Assembly: GCA_021324915.1 (NCBI GenBank)
Contig: JAJPIC010000028.1
Span: forward strand, 1-64,000
DNA from: Beijerinckiaceae bacterium
Lineage (GTDB): Bacteria > Pseudomonadota > Alphaproteobacteria > Rhizobiales > Beijerinckiaceae
Direction of reading: 5' to 3'
DNA: 64,000 bases
Shown here: positions 9,195 through 17,769 of the stretch, piece by piece
Numbering within the stretch: position 1 is the stretch's first letter
Layout: the number at the start of each line of letters is the position of its first letter
The notes under the pieces: model-generated
Told to the model about the DNA's origin: nothing
The model's input: the letters and a program-made list of their open reading frames with translations, nothing else
Database searches by the model: none
Position numbers and translations under genes: made by a program

Positions 9195-9728
9195 ATGATT
9201 ATCGGCCGCATTGCCCTCTTTTTCGCTCTAGTCTTTGGCATTGCGACGACGCAAATGCCGGAGTTCTGGCAGCAATATCGCCAGCGGCTTGGCGGCGCTA
9301 TAGACGAACTCTCGGCCATCGTGGCGCAATTCGATGCGCAGGCGGCGGCCCAAAAGCTCACCGAACATGAAGCGGTCGCGCGCCTCGAGGCCAATTCCGA
9401 TCGGCTGGTGCAGGGCCAGGGCGATGAGATGCAACGCATCATCGAAAGGCTCGCCAGGTTGCACCGCGCCGCAGCGGCCTTCGACAATCCGAACGTAGCG
9501 GGCCGCTGGCTCAATCTGTTCGAGACTTTCGATCCCTATATCGCCGAGCGGACATACGAGACGTTCCAGCCGGCGTTGCCGACGACGACCGAAGGATTTC
9601 TGGCCGGGATCATCGGTTTCATTATCGGCGGCGGCATCGTTCATCTGATCGGATTGCCGATCCGCCATCGCCACAAATTGTTCCGCCGGCGTAAGCCAGA
9701 GCCGGGCGAGCCTTTGGTGAAAGTCTGA
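9195..9728 (+). CDS. DUF2937 family membrane protein
   Basis: 177 residues. One N-terminal hydrophobic segment (IIGRIALFFALVFGI) is followed by a long amphipathic region rich in Ala, Gln and Glu (about 35-105). A second membrane segment, GFLAGIIGFIIGGGIVHLIGLPI, precedes a basic tail. The layout and length match the DUF2937 family, of unknown function. A GGGAGG ribosome site lies just upstream. Its TGA overlaps the thiD ATG (TGATG), so the two are coupled, though no functional link is evident. Confidence 0.75.
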   Translation: MIIGRIALFFALVFGIATTQMPEFWQQYRQRLGGAIDELSAIVAQFDAQAAAQKLTEHEAVARLEANSDRLVQGQGDEMQRIIERLARLHRAAAAFDNPNVAGRWLNLFETFDPYIAERTYETFQPALPTTTEGFLAGIIGFIIGGGIVHLIGLPIRHRHKLFRRRKPEPGEPLVKV

Positions 9729-10525
9729 TGATCCCTAACGTCCTGTCGGTGGCCGGCTTCGATCCTTCAGGCGGGGCGGGCGTGCTCGCCGACATCAAGA
9801 CCTTTGCCGCCCTGCGCTGCCACGGGCTTGCGGTCGCTACCGCGCTCACCGCCCAGAATACGCGCGGCGTCGTCGGCATGGACCCAGTACCTGCCGAGTT
9901 CGTGGGCATGGAGATCGACGCGCTCTTCGCCGACATTGAGATCGCTGCGGTGAAGATCGGCATGCTTGCTGCGCCGGATATCATAGAAACATTGGCGGGG
10001 CGGCTTGCCCATTACCGTCCCAAACACATCGTGCTCGATCCGGTGCTCGTCGCCTCGAGCGGTGATCCATTGGCGATCGGAGACGTCGCAAGCGCCATTC
10101 TCGATCATCTTGCACCTCTCGTCACGCTCGTTGCGCCCAATCTCGACGAGGCCGCGGCATTGGCCGGCGCGCCGGCTCCAACCACGCTCGCTTCCATGCA
10201 CAAGCTCGCCGAAGACCTGCAGAGGCGCGGATTTGCGGCCGTCCTGATCAAGGGCGGCCATCTTGAAAGCGAGAAAGCCGAGGACATCCTGTTCGACGGA
10301 ACTTCGCATCGAAGCTTTTCGGCGCCGCGGCTTACGGCAAAGGATACGCATGGGACGGGCTGCACGCTTTCGGCGGCCATTGCCGCCGAGCTTGCGCAGG
10401 GCCGCGAGCTTTCGAGCGCGATCGAGGCCGCAAAGGCCTATGTCAATGAAGCGCTTGCGACCGCGGATGCCCTCAATGTGGGGCATGGCCCCGGGCCGCT
10501 CCACCATTTCCATAAGTTCTGGTAG
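9728..10525 (+). CDS. thiD: Hydroxymethylpyrimidine/phosphomethylpyrimidine kinase ThiD
   Basis: 265 residues of the ribokinase-like fold. It begins [23 protein letters not shown], the HMP-binding N-terminus. VKIGMLA and [11 protein letters not shown] are in the middle, and the C-terminal anion-hole motif is [14 protein letters not shown]. ThiD phosphorylates HMP and HMP-P to HMP-PP for thiamine synthesis. No thiamine riboswitch is visible before this gene. Translation is coupled to the upstream DUF2937 gene by a one-base overlap. Confidence 0.96.
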   Translation: MIPNVLSVAGFDPSGGAGVLADIKTFAALRCHGLAVATALTAQNTRGVVGMDPVPAEFVGMEIDALFADIEIAAVKIGMLAAPDIIETLAGRLAHYRPKHIVLDPVLVASSGDPLAIGDVASAILDHLAPLVTLVAPNLDEAAALAGAPAPTTLASMHKLAEDLQRRGFAAVLIKGGHLESEKAEDILFDGTSHRSFSAPRLTAKDTHGTGCTLSAAIAAELAQGRELSSAIEAAKAYVNEALATADALNVGHGPGPLHHFHKFW

Positions 10526-10581
10526 CCTGCCCCGCGCGATCGCTAGTGCCGCGACCGTCCTTGCGCCGACAGGGGGTGAAG

Positions 10582-11013
10582 ATGTGGAAAGAATTTCGTG
10601 ACTTTGCGATGCGCGGCAATGTCGTCGACCTTGCCGTCGCCGTGATCATCGGCGCCGCCTTCGGCAAGATCATCGAGTCGCTCGTCAACGACATCATCAT
10701 GCCGGTCATCGGCGCGATCAGCGGTGGTCTCGATTTCACCAATTACTTCCTGCCGCTCTCGAAAGCCGTGACCTCGCCCGTGCTTTCTGAGGCGCGCAAA
10801 CAGGGTGCGGTCCTTGCGTGGGGCAGCTTCCTGACGGTGACGCTCAATTTCCTGATCATCGCCTTCGTGCTCTTTCTCATCGTGCGCAGCATCAGCATGT
10901 TCCGCGCACGCGTCCTGCACGAGCAGCAGGCCGAAAAAGCCGCCGCGCCGCCACCGCGCCAGGAAGTCCTGCTCGAAGAGATCCGCGATCTTCTGGCCAA
11001 GCGCCAAAGCTGA
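10582..11013 (+). CDS. mscL: Large-conductance mechanosensitive channel MscL
   Basis: 143 residues from the ATG at 10582, which follows AGGGGGTG. The translation begins [31 protein letters not shown], the amphipathic N-helix and pore-lining TM1 of MscL. A periplasmic loop follows, then TM2 ([19 protein letters not shown]) and a cytoplasmic bundle ending [10 protein letters not shown]. It releases osmolytes on hypo-osmotic shock. Confidence 0.97.
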   Translation: MWKEFRDFAMRGNVVDLAVAVIIGAAFGKIIESLVNDIIMPVIGAISGGLDFTNYFLPLSKAVTSPVLSEARKQGAVLAWGSFLTVTLNFLIIAFVLFLIVRSISMFRARVLHEQQAEKAAAPPPRQEVLLEEIRDLLAKRQS

Positions 11014-11039
11014 ACGCCAAATCTGAGCGCCAAAGCTAA

Positions 11040-11061
11040 GGGCAGGACCCGGGTCCTGCCC
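11040..11061. terminator. Bidirectional hairpin between convergent mscL and LTXXQ genes
   Basis: A perfect 22-bp palindrome, GGGCAGGACCC followed by its reverse complement, lies between the convergent stops at 11013 and 11082. It folds into a 9-bp GC-rich stem with a CCGG loop. There is no long T-run after it on either strand, so termination strength is uncertain. Confidence 0.55.
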
Positions 11062-11081
11062 TCGTTCGCGCGCGAAATCCT

Positions 11082-11660
11082 TTAGCGCTGGTCTTCGTCC
11101 TCGTGATCCGGACGATCGCCGCGGTCGAGATCGCCGCCCGGGCCGCCTTCGTGCCCGCGCCATTCTTCACCCATGGCTAAGTGCCGATGCCACGGAAAAA
11201 GATGGGCGGCATGCAGCAGGATCGGCAGCCGCTTCTTCTGATCGTCCGTCAGAGCGGCATAAAGGGGAGCCGCGGCATCCGCGAGTTTCTTCAGATCCTG
11301 CCCGCGAGCAATCTCGTTCTCGCTGACGCGCTGCAAGCGGGCGATCGGATCGGCCGGGCGGCCTTCGCTTCTCGCCTTCTCCCGTTCGTCTGCAAATGTC
11401 TTGAAGAGATCGCGAAATGCGGCATCGACCGGCGGCCAAAGCTTTTCCTGATCGGGAGTGAGCTCGAGACCCGCGCGAAGCGCAGCGAGGCGTGCATCCA
11501 TGAATGCGGCGCGATCGGCCGGCGAAGGCACGAAATGATGGGGTCCCTCTTGAGCCTGTTCCGGCGGCGTGCCCGTGCTCTCTTCTGCATAGGCTGCGAA
11601 GCCGAGCGAACCCAAGCCAACGAGCGCGGCAAAACCAACGAGCGGCAAGCGCATATTCAT
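11082..11660 (-). CDS. Periplasmic LTXXQ-motif (Spy/CpxP-like) protein
   Basis: 192 residues from the ATG at 11660, preceded by GGAGGG. An N-terminal signal peptide (LPLVGFAALVGLGSLGFAAYA) is followed by a helical protein with two family motifs: LTPDQEKLW near residue 68 and LTDDQKKRL near 143. The tail is rich in His, Gly and Asp and could bind metal. Spy/CpxP relatives are envelope stress chaperones. The acidic tail differs from E. coli Spy. Confidence 0.8.
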   Translation of the reverse strand: MNMRLPLVGFAALVGLGSLGFAAYAEESTGTPPEQAQEGPHHFVPSPADRAAFMDARLAALRAGLELTPDQEKLWPPVDAAFRDLFKTFADEREKARSEGRPADPIARLQRVSENEIARGQDLKKLADAAAPLYAALTDDQKKRLPILLHAAHLFPWHRHLAMGEEWRGHEGGPGGDLDRGDRPDHEDEDQR

Positions 11661-11749
11661 CTCATCCCTCCATTCACGGACGTGAACGGGGCGAGGGGTA
11701 GGCTGCTCCCGCAATCGCTTCAAATTAAGCTTTCGCAATATCGCCCGCG

Positions 11750-13540
11750 TCAGGGCCTTATCACGTAGACTTGATACGGACCTTTGCCGAGCCGGAGTTT
11801 CAGCCAGTTCGGCGCATCGCCGGAAACGAGCGCTGCAGCAAGTCCATGCGGCGCGCGCAAGGCAAGTGCTCTTGTCTCTTTCAATCCCGCGCATGTCATC
11901 ACGTATGAGACATGGTTCGCGATCAGGATCGAACGGGCGGCATCGGGTTCAGCGAGAAAAGCATCGAGTGCCGTTCGGTTTCCGTGATTATTGCGATGAT
12001 AAGGGGCGGCCAACGCGCTCATCTGCGTGAGCGCAAGCAGGTGGGAGCCGGCATCGATCGGTGCGAGAACGAGGCCGGGCGGCAATTCCGCGATCGGCGC
12101 GAAAGCGGACGAAGCAAGGCAGGCCTCGCGACTTGTTTCCTTCGCGATCGCTGCATCTGCCGGTAGAAAGAGCGCCCAACCGATCGGCGAAAAAGGCAAG
12201 ACGAGCGCCAATGCCAAGGCTGCCGCCTTCGGCCATTGGGTGCCCGCCAAATAATCCTGCAGACGGACGATGCACCAGGCGCCGCCGATCAGCGCGACCG
12301 GCTGAGCAAAGCCGATCACCCGGATCATCCAGCAGGAGAGCGCGAGAGCAAGGGCAGAGAGCGCCGCGACGGCTAACCAGCGCAGGCGCGCGAGACCGCG
12401 CTCAAGCCAAACGGCAGCGAGCATGGCAACAAAGCCGAGCGCGAGAGGCAGCGCGAACGCGGCCGCCGCGAAGGGCTGGCGCTGAAAGAAGCGCAGGAGC
12501 GGCAGAGCTTCTTCGACATTTTTGAGCCAAATCTCGCGCACCAGCGGATCGATGCCCGTATAGGGATCGACGAAACAGACCGGCTTTGTGAGAAAAGCCG
12601 TGGCGACGATGGTTGCGGCCGCGAGGACGAGCGCGAGCCCGCGGGCCGAGCGGTTCGGCAACCGAAAAGAGACGATGCCGAGCGCGATCATTGCGACGGC
12701 TCCTGCAACGCCAGGCAGGAGATAGGCCGCCGAATAGGCATCGCAGGATTCGTCCGCCCAATGCGCCGGTCCGATCGTCAGCACGAAAGCCAGCGGCAGT
12801 GCGAGGCCCAGACCCAATCCGAAGTAGACGAGCGCCTTTTGCATGGGCGCGCCGCGCATGGCCCAAAGGACAAGCGCAAGGCCTGCGAGCGCGGCGATGA
12901 ACGGCAGGTTTTCGACGCTGATGGCAAGCGAAAGCGCGGCGAGTGCGCCGGTCCAGGCCGCGCGGCGCGCCTTCGCCGGATCGATAGCCTCGACGAAACT
13001 CGCCGACATGAAAACAAGGAGCACGATCTGCGGCGCGGAATGATCGATCCGGCCCGGCTGAAATTGATTGAAGACCATGCCGCTCAAAAGCGTAAGCAGG
13101 ATCGCCGGAAGGACCGCGCGCGCTCCCATCAAAACCCGGGCGAGCCATGCGACGCTCGCATAGAGGAGAGCCTGCAAGGCCAGCGGAAAGATGAGCCGCG
13201 TCAGCCGCTCCGCCGTCTCGGCGGGCATAAGCAGCGCAAAGCTTTTGATCATGAGCGCGAGCGGCGCGTCGATGATCCGCGACCAGTGCATGAACACGCC
13301 ATGCGGCGGGTCGAGCCGCCAGATGGTCATGTCGAACCAGTTTTGTCCGGCGATGAGTTCGCGCACCTGGACGAGCTGCATCGCGTCGTCGGAATCGAAG
13401 AACGTACCGTCCTGCAAGACCGCGCGTGCGCGAGCCCAGGACATGAGCGCACCGAGCGCCAAAGCGAGCACGATCAGGAGCCACGTCCGGCTCCTCCCGC
13501 CCCGCGCCAATTCGATCCGTTCGTAAGTGATGCTTGCCAC
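11750..13540 (-). CDS. Polytopic membrane protein, GT-C-like glycosyltransferase fold
   Basis: 596 residues with roughly 11-13 hydrophobic segments. After the first membrane helix comes FFDSDDAMQLVQVRELIAGQNWFD, an acidic motif in the first periplasmic loop as in GT-C glycosyltransferases and STT3/PMT-type enzymes. HWSRIID and PGRIDHSAPQ follow in conserved-looking loops. The C-terminal soluble domain (about 470-596) carries Cys pairs and a conserved-looking YHRNNHGNRTALDAF segment. I infer a lipid-linked sugar transferase or a relative. The donor, acceptor and gene name are unknown. It stands alone, divergent from the J-domain gene. Confidence 0.6.
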   Translation of the reverse strand: MASITYERIELARGGRSRTWLLIVLALALGALMSWARARAVLQDGTFFDSDDAMQLVQVRELIAGQNWFDMTIWRLDPPHGVFMHWSRIIDAPLALMIKSFALLMPAETAERLTRLIFPLALQALLYASVAWLARVLMGARAVLPAILLTLLSGMVFNQFQPGRIDHSAPQIVLLVFMSASFVEAIDPAKARRAAWTGALAALSLAISVENLPFIAALAGLALVLWAMRGAPMQKALVYFGLGLGLALPLAFVLTIGPAHWADESCDAYSAAYLLPGVAGAVAMIALGIVSFRLPNRSARGLALVLAAATIVATAFLTKPVCFVDPYTGIDPLVREIWLKNVEEALPLLRFFQRQPFAAAAFALPLALGFVAMLAAVWLERGLARLRWLAVAALSALALALSCWMIRVIGFAQPVALIGGAWCIVRLQDYLAGTQWPKAAALALALVLPFSPIGWALFLPADAAIAKETSREACLASSAFAPIAELPPGLVLAPIDAGSHLLALTQMSALAAPYHRNNHGNRTALDAFLAEPDAARSILIANHVSYVMTCAGLKETRALALRAPHGLAAALVSGDAPNWLKLRLGKGPYQVYVIRP

Positions 13541-13692
13541 GTTCGTCCCGCCGTTTCCTTCTCGTCGAAAAGCTTTGAGGGAAGGTTACGCAACCGCGAG
13601 CGCGCGAAAACTCGATCTGGATTTTTCGGATTAAACCTTTGTTAAGCCTGCCGGCGCAGCAATAAGGGTCTCTAGCGCAGAACAGGGCGCGC

Positions 13693-14112
13693 ATGGGTCA
13701 TCCGCTTCGGCCGCTCACATTTTCCGAAATCCTGGACGAACTTCGTTTGCCCGTCCCAACGCCTGCACGTCCGGTCGGGAATAATCATGATTGGCTCTAT
13801 AGCGTCAGTTCCGCGGAGAGCGAGGGTTCGCAGGGTTCGCAGAGTGCGCAGGCAGCGCCTCGAGTCTTCGCCTATGGGGACGTGGGCGAACCCTTATCGG
13901 CAAAGATGAGCGAAGAAGAGCGTGTCGTCTTGGAGCTTTCGCTCGATAGCGCGACATCGCTCGCCGACCTCAAACGGATCCGCCGCGCCTTCGCTTTGCG
14001 CAATCATCCCGATCTCTTCAAGTCGGGCGGCCACGCCGAGGCAACGGCGCGGATGAAGATCGCCAATATGCTCATCGACCGAAAGCGGCGCGAGATCGAA
14101 GCGCGGTGCTGA
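13693..14112 (+). CDS. DnaJ-like protein with C-terminal HPD motif
   Basis: 139 residues. The first half is low-complexity, including the short repeat GSQGSQSAQ encoded by near-identical GGTTCGCAG units. The second half has LADLKRIRRAFALRNHPDLFKSGGHAEATARMKIANMLIDRKRREIE, with the HPD tripeptide between two helices as in J-domains. J-domains stimulate DnaK ATPase through HPD. This is a truncated J-like protein without zinc or substrate domains, so its partner is a guess. Confidence 0.65.
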   Translation: MGHPLRPLTFSEILDELRLPVPTPARPVGNNHDWLYSVSSAESEGSQGSQSAQAAPRVFAYGDVGEPLSAKMSEEERVVLELSLDSATSLADLKRIRRAFALRNHPDLFKSGGHAEATARMKIANMLIDRKRREIEARC

Positions 14113-14159
14113 GATCGCAACTTGTGTTGCAGGCCTGCGATAGGCATCATGGCGCGGCC

Positions 14160-14924
14160 ATGGCGAGCATCGACCTCAATTGCGACTGCGGCGAAAGCTT
14201 CGGCGCCTATAAGATAGGCGACGACGCGGCCATGCTCGATCTCGTCACCACGGCCAATGTCGCCTGCGGCTTTCACGGCGGCGATCCGCTGATCATGGCC
14301 GAGACTTTTCGCCTGGCCAAAGGGAAGGGCGTCGCGGTCGGCGCGCATCCGAGTTTCCCGGATCTCTGGGGTTTCGGCCGCAGGCGATTGCCTTTCTCGC
14401 CGGCGGAAATCGAGCGCCTCGTCGCCTATCAAGTGGGCGCTGCCGCGGCGCTCGCCGCCTATTCCGGTCACAGGCTCACGCACGTGAAGCCGCATGGCGC
14501 GTTGAGCAATGTTGCAGCCGAAGACATCGAAGTGGCGCGCGCAATCGCACGCTCTATCAAGGCGGTCGACCCGGGCCTGGTGTTTTTGGCGATTGCGGGG
14601 ACGAAGCTCGAGAGCGCGGCAAATGCCGAAGGGCTCAAAGTGGCGCGCGAGATCTATGCCGATCGCGGCTATGGCGATGACGGCCTTTTGATTTCTCGCT
14701 CTGAGGAAGGCGCGGTTCTGCACGACCCGGAGAAGATTGCCGCGCGCGTTCTCGCCATGCTCAAGGAAGGCGCGGTGATCGCCAACTCGGGCAGGCGCAT
14801 TCCGATCGCGGTCGACTCCATTTGCGTCCACGGCGACACGCCGAATGCCGTGGCCATCGCCCATATGCTGAGGGACCGGCTCATCGGTGCCGGATATACG
14901 CTCAAGCCCTTCGTGGCGTCATAG
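14160..14924 (+). CDS. pxpA: 5-oxoprolinase subunit A, LamB/YcsF family
   Basis: 254 residues from the ATG at 14160, chosen because the translation MASIDLNCDCGESFG is the family N-terminus; the in-frame upstream extension has no family features. Other family blocks are ANVACGFHGGDP, VGAHPSFPDLWGFGRR, HVKPHGALSN and SICVHGDTPNA. PxpA with PxpBC cleaves 5-oxoproline to glutamate in an ATP-dependent way. pxpB and pxpC are not adjacent here, which is unusual. Confidence 0.93.
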   Translation: MASIDLNCDCGESFGAYKIGDDAAMLDLVTTANVACGFHGGDPLIMAETFRLAKGKGVAVGAHPSFPDLWGFGRRRLPFSPAEIERLVAYQVGAAAALAAYSGHRLTHVKPHGALSNVAAEDIEVARAIARSIKAVDPGLVFLAIAGTKLESAANAEGLKVAREIYADRGYGDDGLLISRSEEGAVLHDPEKIAARVLAMLKEGAVIANSGRRIPIAVDSICVHGDTPNAVAIAHMLRDRLIGAGYTLKPFVAS

Positions 14925-14991
14925 GCCGAGTGATTTTATCCAAGCACGAGCCGATCGGAAAACCGGCTCGGAGCTTTTCCGGGATCGCGAT

Positions 14992-15612
14992 CTAGTCGCT
15001 TCCGGTTTTGGAAAAGCGCTGGCCGATCGAGATCGGATCGCCCACCTGCCATTCGCCGTCGTGGCCGAGCTCGCTGCTCGAGTGGATCGAGAGGATTTCC
15101 GCGAGCCGGTTGCGCGCCCGATTGACGCGGCTTTTCATCGTGCCGATGGCGCAACCGCAGATCGCCGCCGCTTCCTCGTAGGATAGACCTGAGGCACCGA
15201 TGAGAATCAGCGCCTCGCGCTGATCGTTGGGCAGTTGCTGGAGCGCGCCGTGCAGATCGAGCAGATCCATATGGCCGTTCTGCGCGGGGGCGGTCGCGAG
15301 CCGGGTGGCGATGGCTCCGTCGGAATCGGCAACCTCGCGACGCCTTTTGCGATATTCCGAATAATAGAAATTGCGCAGGATGGTGAAGAGCCAAGCCGGC
15401 AGGTTGGTGCCCTCGACAAAAGAATCGAGATTGCCCCAAGCCTTCACCAAGGTTTCCTGGACAAGGTCGTCGGCGCGATCGGGATTGCCGCAGAGCGAAA
15501 CCGCGAAAGCACGCAGATTTGGAATGACCGCGATCAGGTCTTCCTTGATCTGCGCACTCGCTTGCGTCGGTCGCGGGGCTTCTTCTCTGTCTTGCTTATC
15601 TAAGCCAGTCAC
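14992..15612 (-). CDS. ecfG: General stress response ECF sigma factor EcfG (ECF15 group)
   Basis: 206 residues. Region 2 (about 24-92) contains NPDRADDLVQETLVKAW and LPAWLFTILRNFYYSEYRKRRRE. Region 4 (about 115-170) contains LPNDQREALILIGASGLSYEEAAAICGCAIGTMKSRVNRAR. This matches EcfG-type sigma factors, which recognise GGAAC/CGTT promoters. The start is a GTG overlapping the nepR stop (GTGA), so translation is coupled to that of its anti-sigma factor. A perfect EcfG promoter lies upstream of nepR, giving autoregulation. Confidence 0.93.
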   Translation of the reverse strand: MTGLDKQDREEAPRPTQASAQIKEDLIAVIPNLRAFAVSLCGNPDRADDLVQETLVKAWGNLDSFVEGTNLPAWLFTILRNFYYSEYRKRRREVADSDGAIATRLATAPAQNGHMDLLDLHGALQQLPNDQREALILIGASGLSYEEAAAICGCAIGTMKSRVNRARNRLAEILSIHSSSELGHDGEWQVGDPISIGQRFSKTGSD

Positions 15613-16019
15613 TTGACATCCTTTTTCGGGGTAGTGACTTTGGAGGCGGCCGCGGTCTGCGGCTTGGGTTCGCCACCGGCTTCGAGCTGGCGCAACAAAT
15701 CGAGGAAGCGGTCGGGGATCGGCTGCATCAGGACATCGTTATAGATGCCGCGCAGCCGCAGCCCGATCTGCTCGGCGATCTCCTGTTTGGGCGCCGACTT
15801 GCTACGCACCCGTGCCGCAGAAAGCGTGCTCACCGTGCCGCGGTTCTCCTTTGATGAATTCGCCTCTTTGGCGTTTTTGGCATTCGCCTCTTTGAGATCC
15901 ACGCCCTTTTCGAACATTCGGCGCTCCGATCCCCGGTGTTCCGGCAAGTCCGCCTTCTTTGCTCTGAGCTCGATTGGTTTCGTCACGGCCGTGCCCTTGC
16001 GTCCATTGTCCCGTTCCAT
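15609..16019 (-). CDS. nepR: Anti-sigma factor NepR
   Basis: 136 residues. The conserved NepR region is at about residues 79-114 (QEIAEQIGLRLRGIYNDVLM, then PIPDRFLDLLRQLE), two helices that bind EcfG or the sigma-like domain of PhyR. The N-terminal extension of about 75 residues is long for the family and rich in Lys, Ala and Glu. GGGAGG lies 12 bases before the ATG, and an internal start is possible. In the known partner switch, phosphorylated PhyR sequesters NepR and frees EcfG. The nepR-ecfG pair is divergent from phyR. Confidence 0.92.
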   Translation of the reverse strand: MERDNGRKGTAVTKPIELRAKKADLPEHRGSERRMFEKGVDLKEANAKNAKEANSSKENRGTVSTLSAARVRSKSAPKQEIAEQIGLRLRGIYNDVLMQPIPDRFLDLLRQLEAGGEPKPQTAAASKVTTPKKDVK

Positions 16020-16138
16020 CGGCGGGTCCCGCCTCCCGCGGAAGATCCAGAGGTCGTCGCCTCTTGGGGTTGCGGATCGGATTTATGGTCCGGCGGCGCG
16101 CCGAACAGCAAATCCAAGCCGCACAACTCCCCTCTTGC

Positions 16139-16163
16139 AACGCGATGATTCGGCGAAAGTTCC
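16139..16163 (-). promoter_or_regulatory. EcfG promoter of nepR-ecfG
   Basis: On the minus strand GGAAC (16163-16159), then 16 bases, then CGTT (16142-16139): an exact match to the alphaproteobacterial EcfG consensus. The predicted start near 16130 gives a leader of about 110 bases before nepR. Its -35 is only six bases from the opposite-facing phyR -35. Confidence 0.85.
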
Positions 16164-16169
16164 GGGTGG

Positions 16170-16194
16170 GGAACCAATATTAGACTGGTGCATT
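16170..16194 (+). promoter_or_regulatory. EcfG-type promoter of phyR (CATT variant)
   Basis: GGAAC (16170-16174), 16 bases, CATT (16191-16194): one mismatch from GGAAC-N16-CGTT. A start near 16200 leaves about 43 bases before the phyR ATG. It is back to back with the nepR-ecfG promoter. Confidence 0.65.
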
Positions 16195-16242
16195 AAAAAG
16201 CTATGCCGTAATTGGGCCGGGGCGGCAGAGGAGAAGGGATTG

Positions 16243-17064
16243 ATGTCGATTTCGAAAGCCATTTCATCACATGTTCCCTACCTTCGGCGTTTCGCTCGAG
16301 CCCTGACCGGCACGCAAGCCGGCGGAGACGCCTATGTGCTCGCGACGCTCGAGGCGGTGGTGGCAGAGCCGGACGCCTTTGCCGAAAGCGCCGATCTGCG
16401 GACCGCGCTCTATAGGCTATTCCTCAAAGTCTGGGAATCAATGCCCGTTAACGGCTTTGTCGACCAACTTTCCTTCTCCTCCGACGAAAAAGGCGCGCAG
16501 CGTAACTTGGAGGCCATTCCGCTGCGGCCGCGTATCGCCTTCCTTCTCAGCTCGCTCGAAGGATTCGAGACCGGTGAAGTCGCCCGCGTGATGGATTGCA
16601 GCCCCGAAGAGGCGGCCGAACTCATCGACCGGGCGGGGAAGGAGATCTCCAATCAGATCCGCACCGATGTGCTCATCATCGAGGATGAGCCGCTCATCGC
16701 GATCGACATTCAGATGCTTGTGGAGGAACTCGGCCACAGGGTCGTCAATATCGCCCGGACCCATGGGGAGGCCGTCACCGCGGCACAGCGGAGCAAGCCC
16801 GGGCTGATCCTGGCCGACATTCAGCTCGCTGATGGAAGTTCGGGACTCGAGGCCGTCAACCAGATTCTCGGCAATTTCTCCGTCCCGGTGATTTTCATCA
16901 CCGCCTATCCCGAGCGGTTTCTCACCGGCACGCCGCCGGAGCCGGCCTTCTTGATCACCAAACCTTTCGGAGTCGACAGTTTGAAGGCCGTGATCAGCCA
17001 AGCGCTTTTTTTCGACCGGAAGTCGCGGCGCAAGGATCCGGAGACGAGAGGCGCGTTGGTTTAA
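16243..17064 (+). CDS. phyR: General stress response regulator PhyR
   Basis: 273 residues from the ATG at 16243 (GAGAAGG upstream). An N-terminal sigma-like domain (about 1-135) holds region 2-like and 4-like halves, including LRPRIAFLLSSLEGFETGEVARVMDCSPEEAAELI. A C-terminal receiver (about 141-258) has acidic residues E148/D149, phospho-acceptor D192 (LADIQLADGSSG), T220 and K240. This inverted layout is diagnostic of PhyR, the anti-anti-sigma factor that binds NepR when phosphorylated. Its cognate kinase is not directly adjacent; a HisKA_2-type kinase lies 20 kb away at 37210-37875. Confidence 0.95.
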   Translation: MSISKAISSHVPYLRRFARALTGTQAGGDAYVLATLEAVVAEPDAFAESADLRTALYRLFLKVWESMPVNGFVDQLSFSSDEKGAQRNLEAIPLRPRIAFLLSSLEGFETGEVARVMDCSPEEAAELIDRAGKEISNQIRTDVLIIEDEPLIAIDIQMLVEELGHRVVNIARTHGEAVTAAQRSKPGLILADIQLADGSSGLEAVNQILGNFSVPVIFITAYPERFLTGTPPEPAFLITKPFGVDSLKAVISQALFFDRKSRRKDPETRGALV

Positions 17065-17093
17065 CGCCGACGCTTTGAACGATCGGAAACGAT

Positions 17094-17636
17094 CTAGCCG
17101 CTTTCGGATCGCTTTGCGGCGAGTGCGTCCCTTACCGATTTGACCAGGGCCGCGGCGGTAAAGGGTTTGACGACCCAGCCGAGCGGCTTGGCGGCAGCAG
17201 CGCGCGAGCGCGTTCCGGCATCGGCATGCGCGGTGGCGAAAATGCTGCGAATGCCGAATCGCTGCAGGAGCTTCATCGCCGCGTCGATTCCATCGCCTCC
17301 ATGAGCGAGGCGAATGTCCATGAGCACGAGATCGGGCTTTCTTTCGGCCGCGAGTGTCAGCGCATATTCGGCCGTCGTTGCAATCCCGATGACGTTGAAC
17401 CCGGCCTTGGCCAGCATGTCCTCGTTCTGCAAGCCGACGAAATAATCGTCCTCGACAATGAGAATGCGGGGGCCTTGCTCTGCCGAAACTGCGCCGCTTT
17501 CCTCGCCGGCGGCCTCGGCCGGCGGCAGGCCGCCTGGCGTGCGCGAGGCGGACGCGAAGCCGGCTTCATCATCCGGCCCTGCCGAATGCCGAAAAGAAGC
17601 GGTGTCGCGTCGATTGCCTGTAACCGTCATGGACAC
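17094..17636 (-). CDS. Stand-alone receiver protein (FAT GUY-like response regulator)
   Basis: 180 residues. A disordered Ala/Glu/Gly-rich N-terminus of about 55 residues precedes one receiver domain with E62-D64 acidic residues, phospho-acceptor D107 (VLMDIRLAHGGDG), T135 in IFATAHADAGTRSRA and K157 (VVKPF). The FAT segment recalls the FAT GUY receivers (SdrG, MrrA) that feed phosphate into the GSR. Adjacency to phyR supports that role but the exact link is inferred. The GTG start is favoured by GGGGGAGG six bases upstream; an ATG two codons later is possible. Confidence 0.75.
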   Translation of the reverse strand: MSMTVTGNRRDTASFRHSAGPDDEAGFASASRTPGGLPPAEAAGEESGAVSAEQGPRILIVEDDYFVGLQNEDMLAKAGFNVIGIATTAEYALTLAAERKPDLVLMDIRLAHGGDGIDAAMKLLQRFGIRSIFATAHADAGTRSRAAAAKPLGWVVKPFTAAALVKSVRDALAAKRSESG

Positions 17637-17769
17637 GTAACGCCTCCCCCGCTGCGCAAATCTCCGGCGCGCAGGGTAGCAGCGTCACGCGCGCTTAGGA
17701 AGGGTGCGAACGATGTCACGGCCGAAGAGACGGAGCTCGGCCGAACAGCCAGGGGCTTGGCGGATAGCG

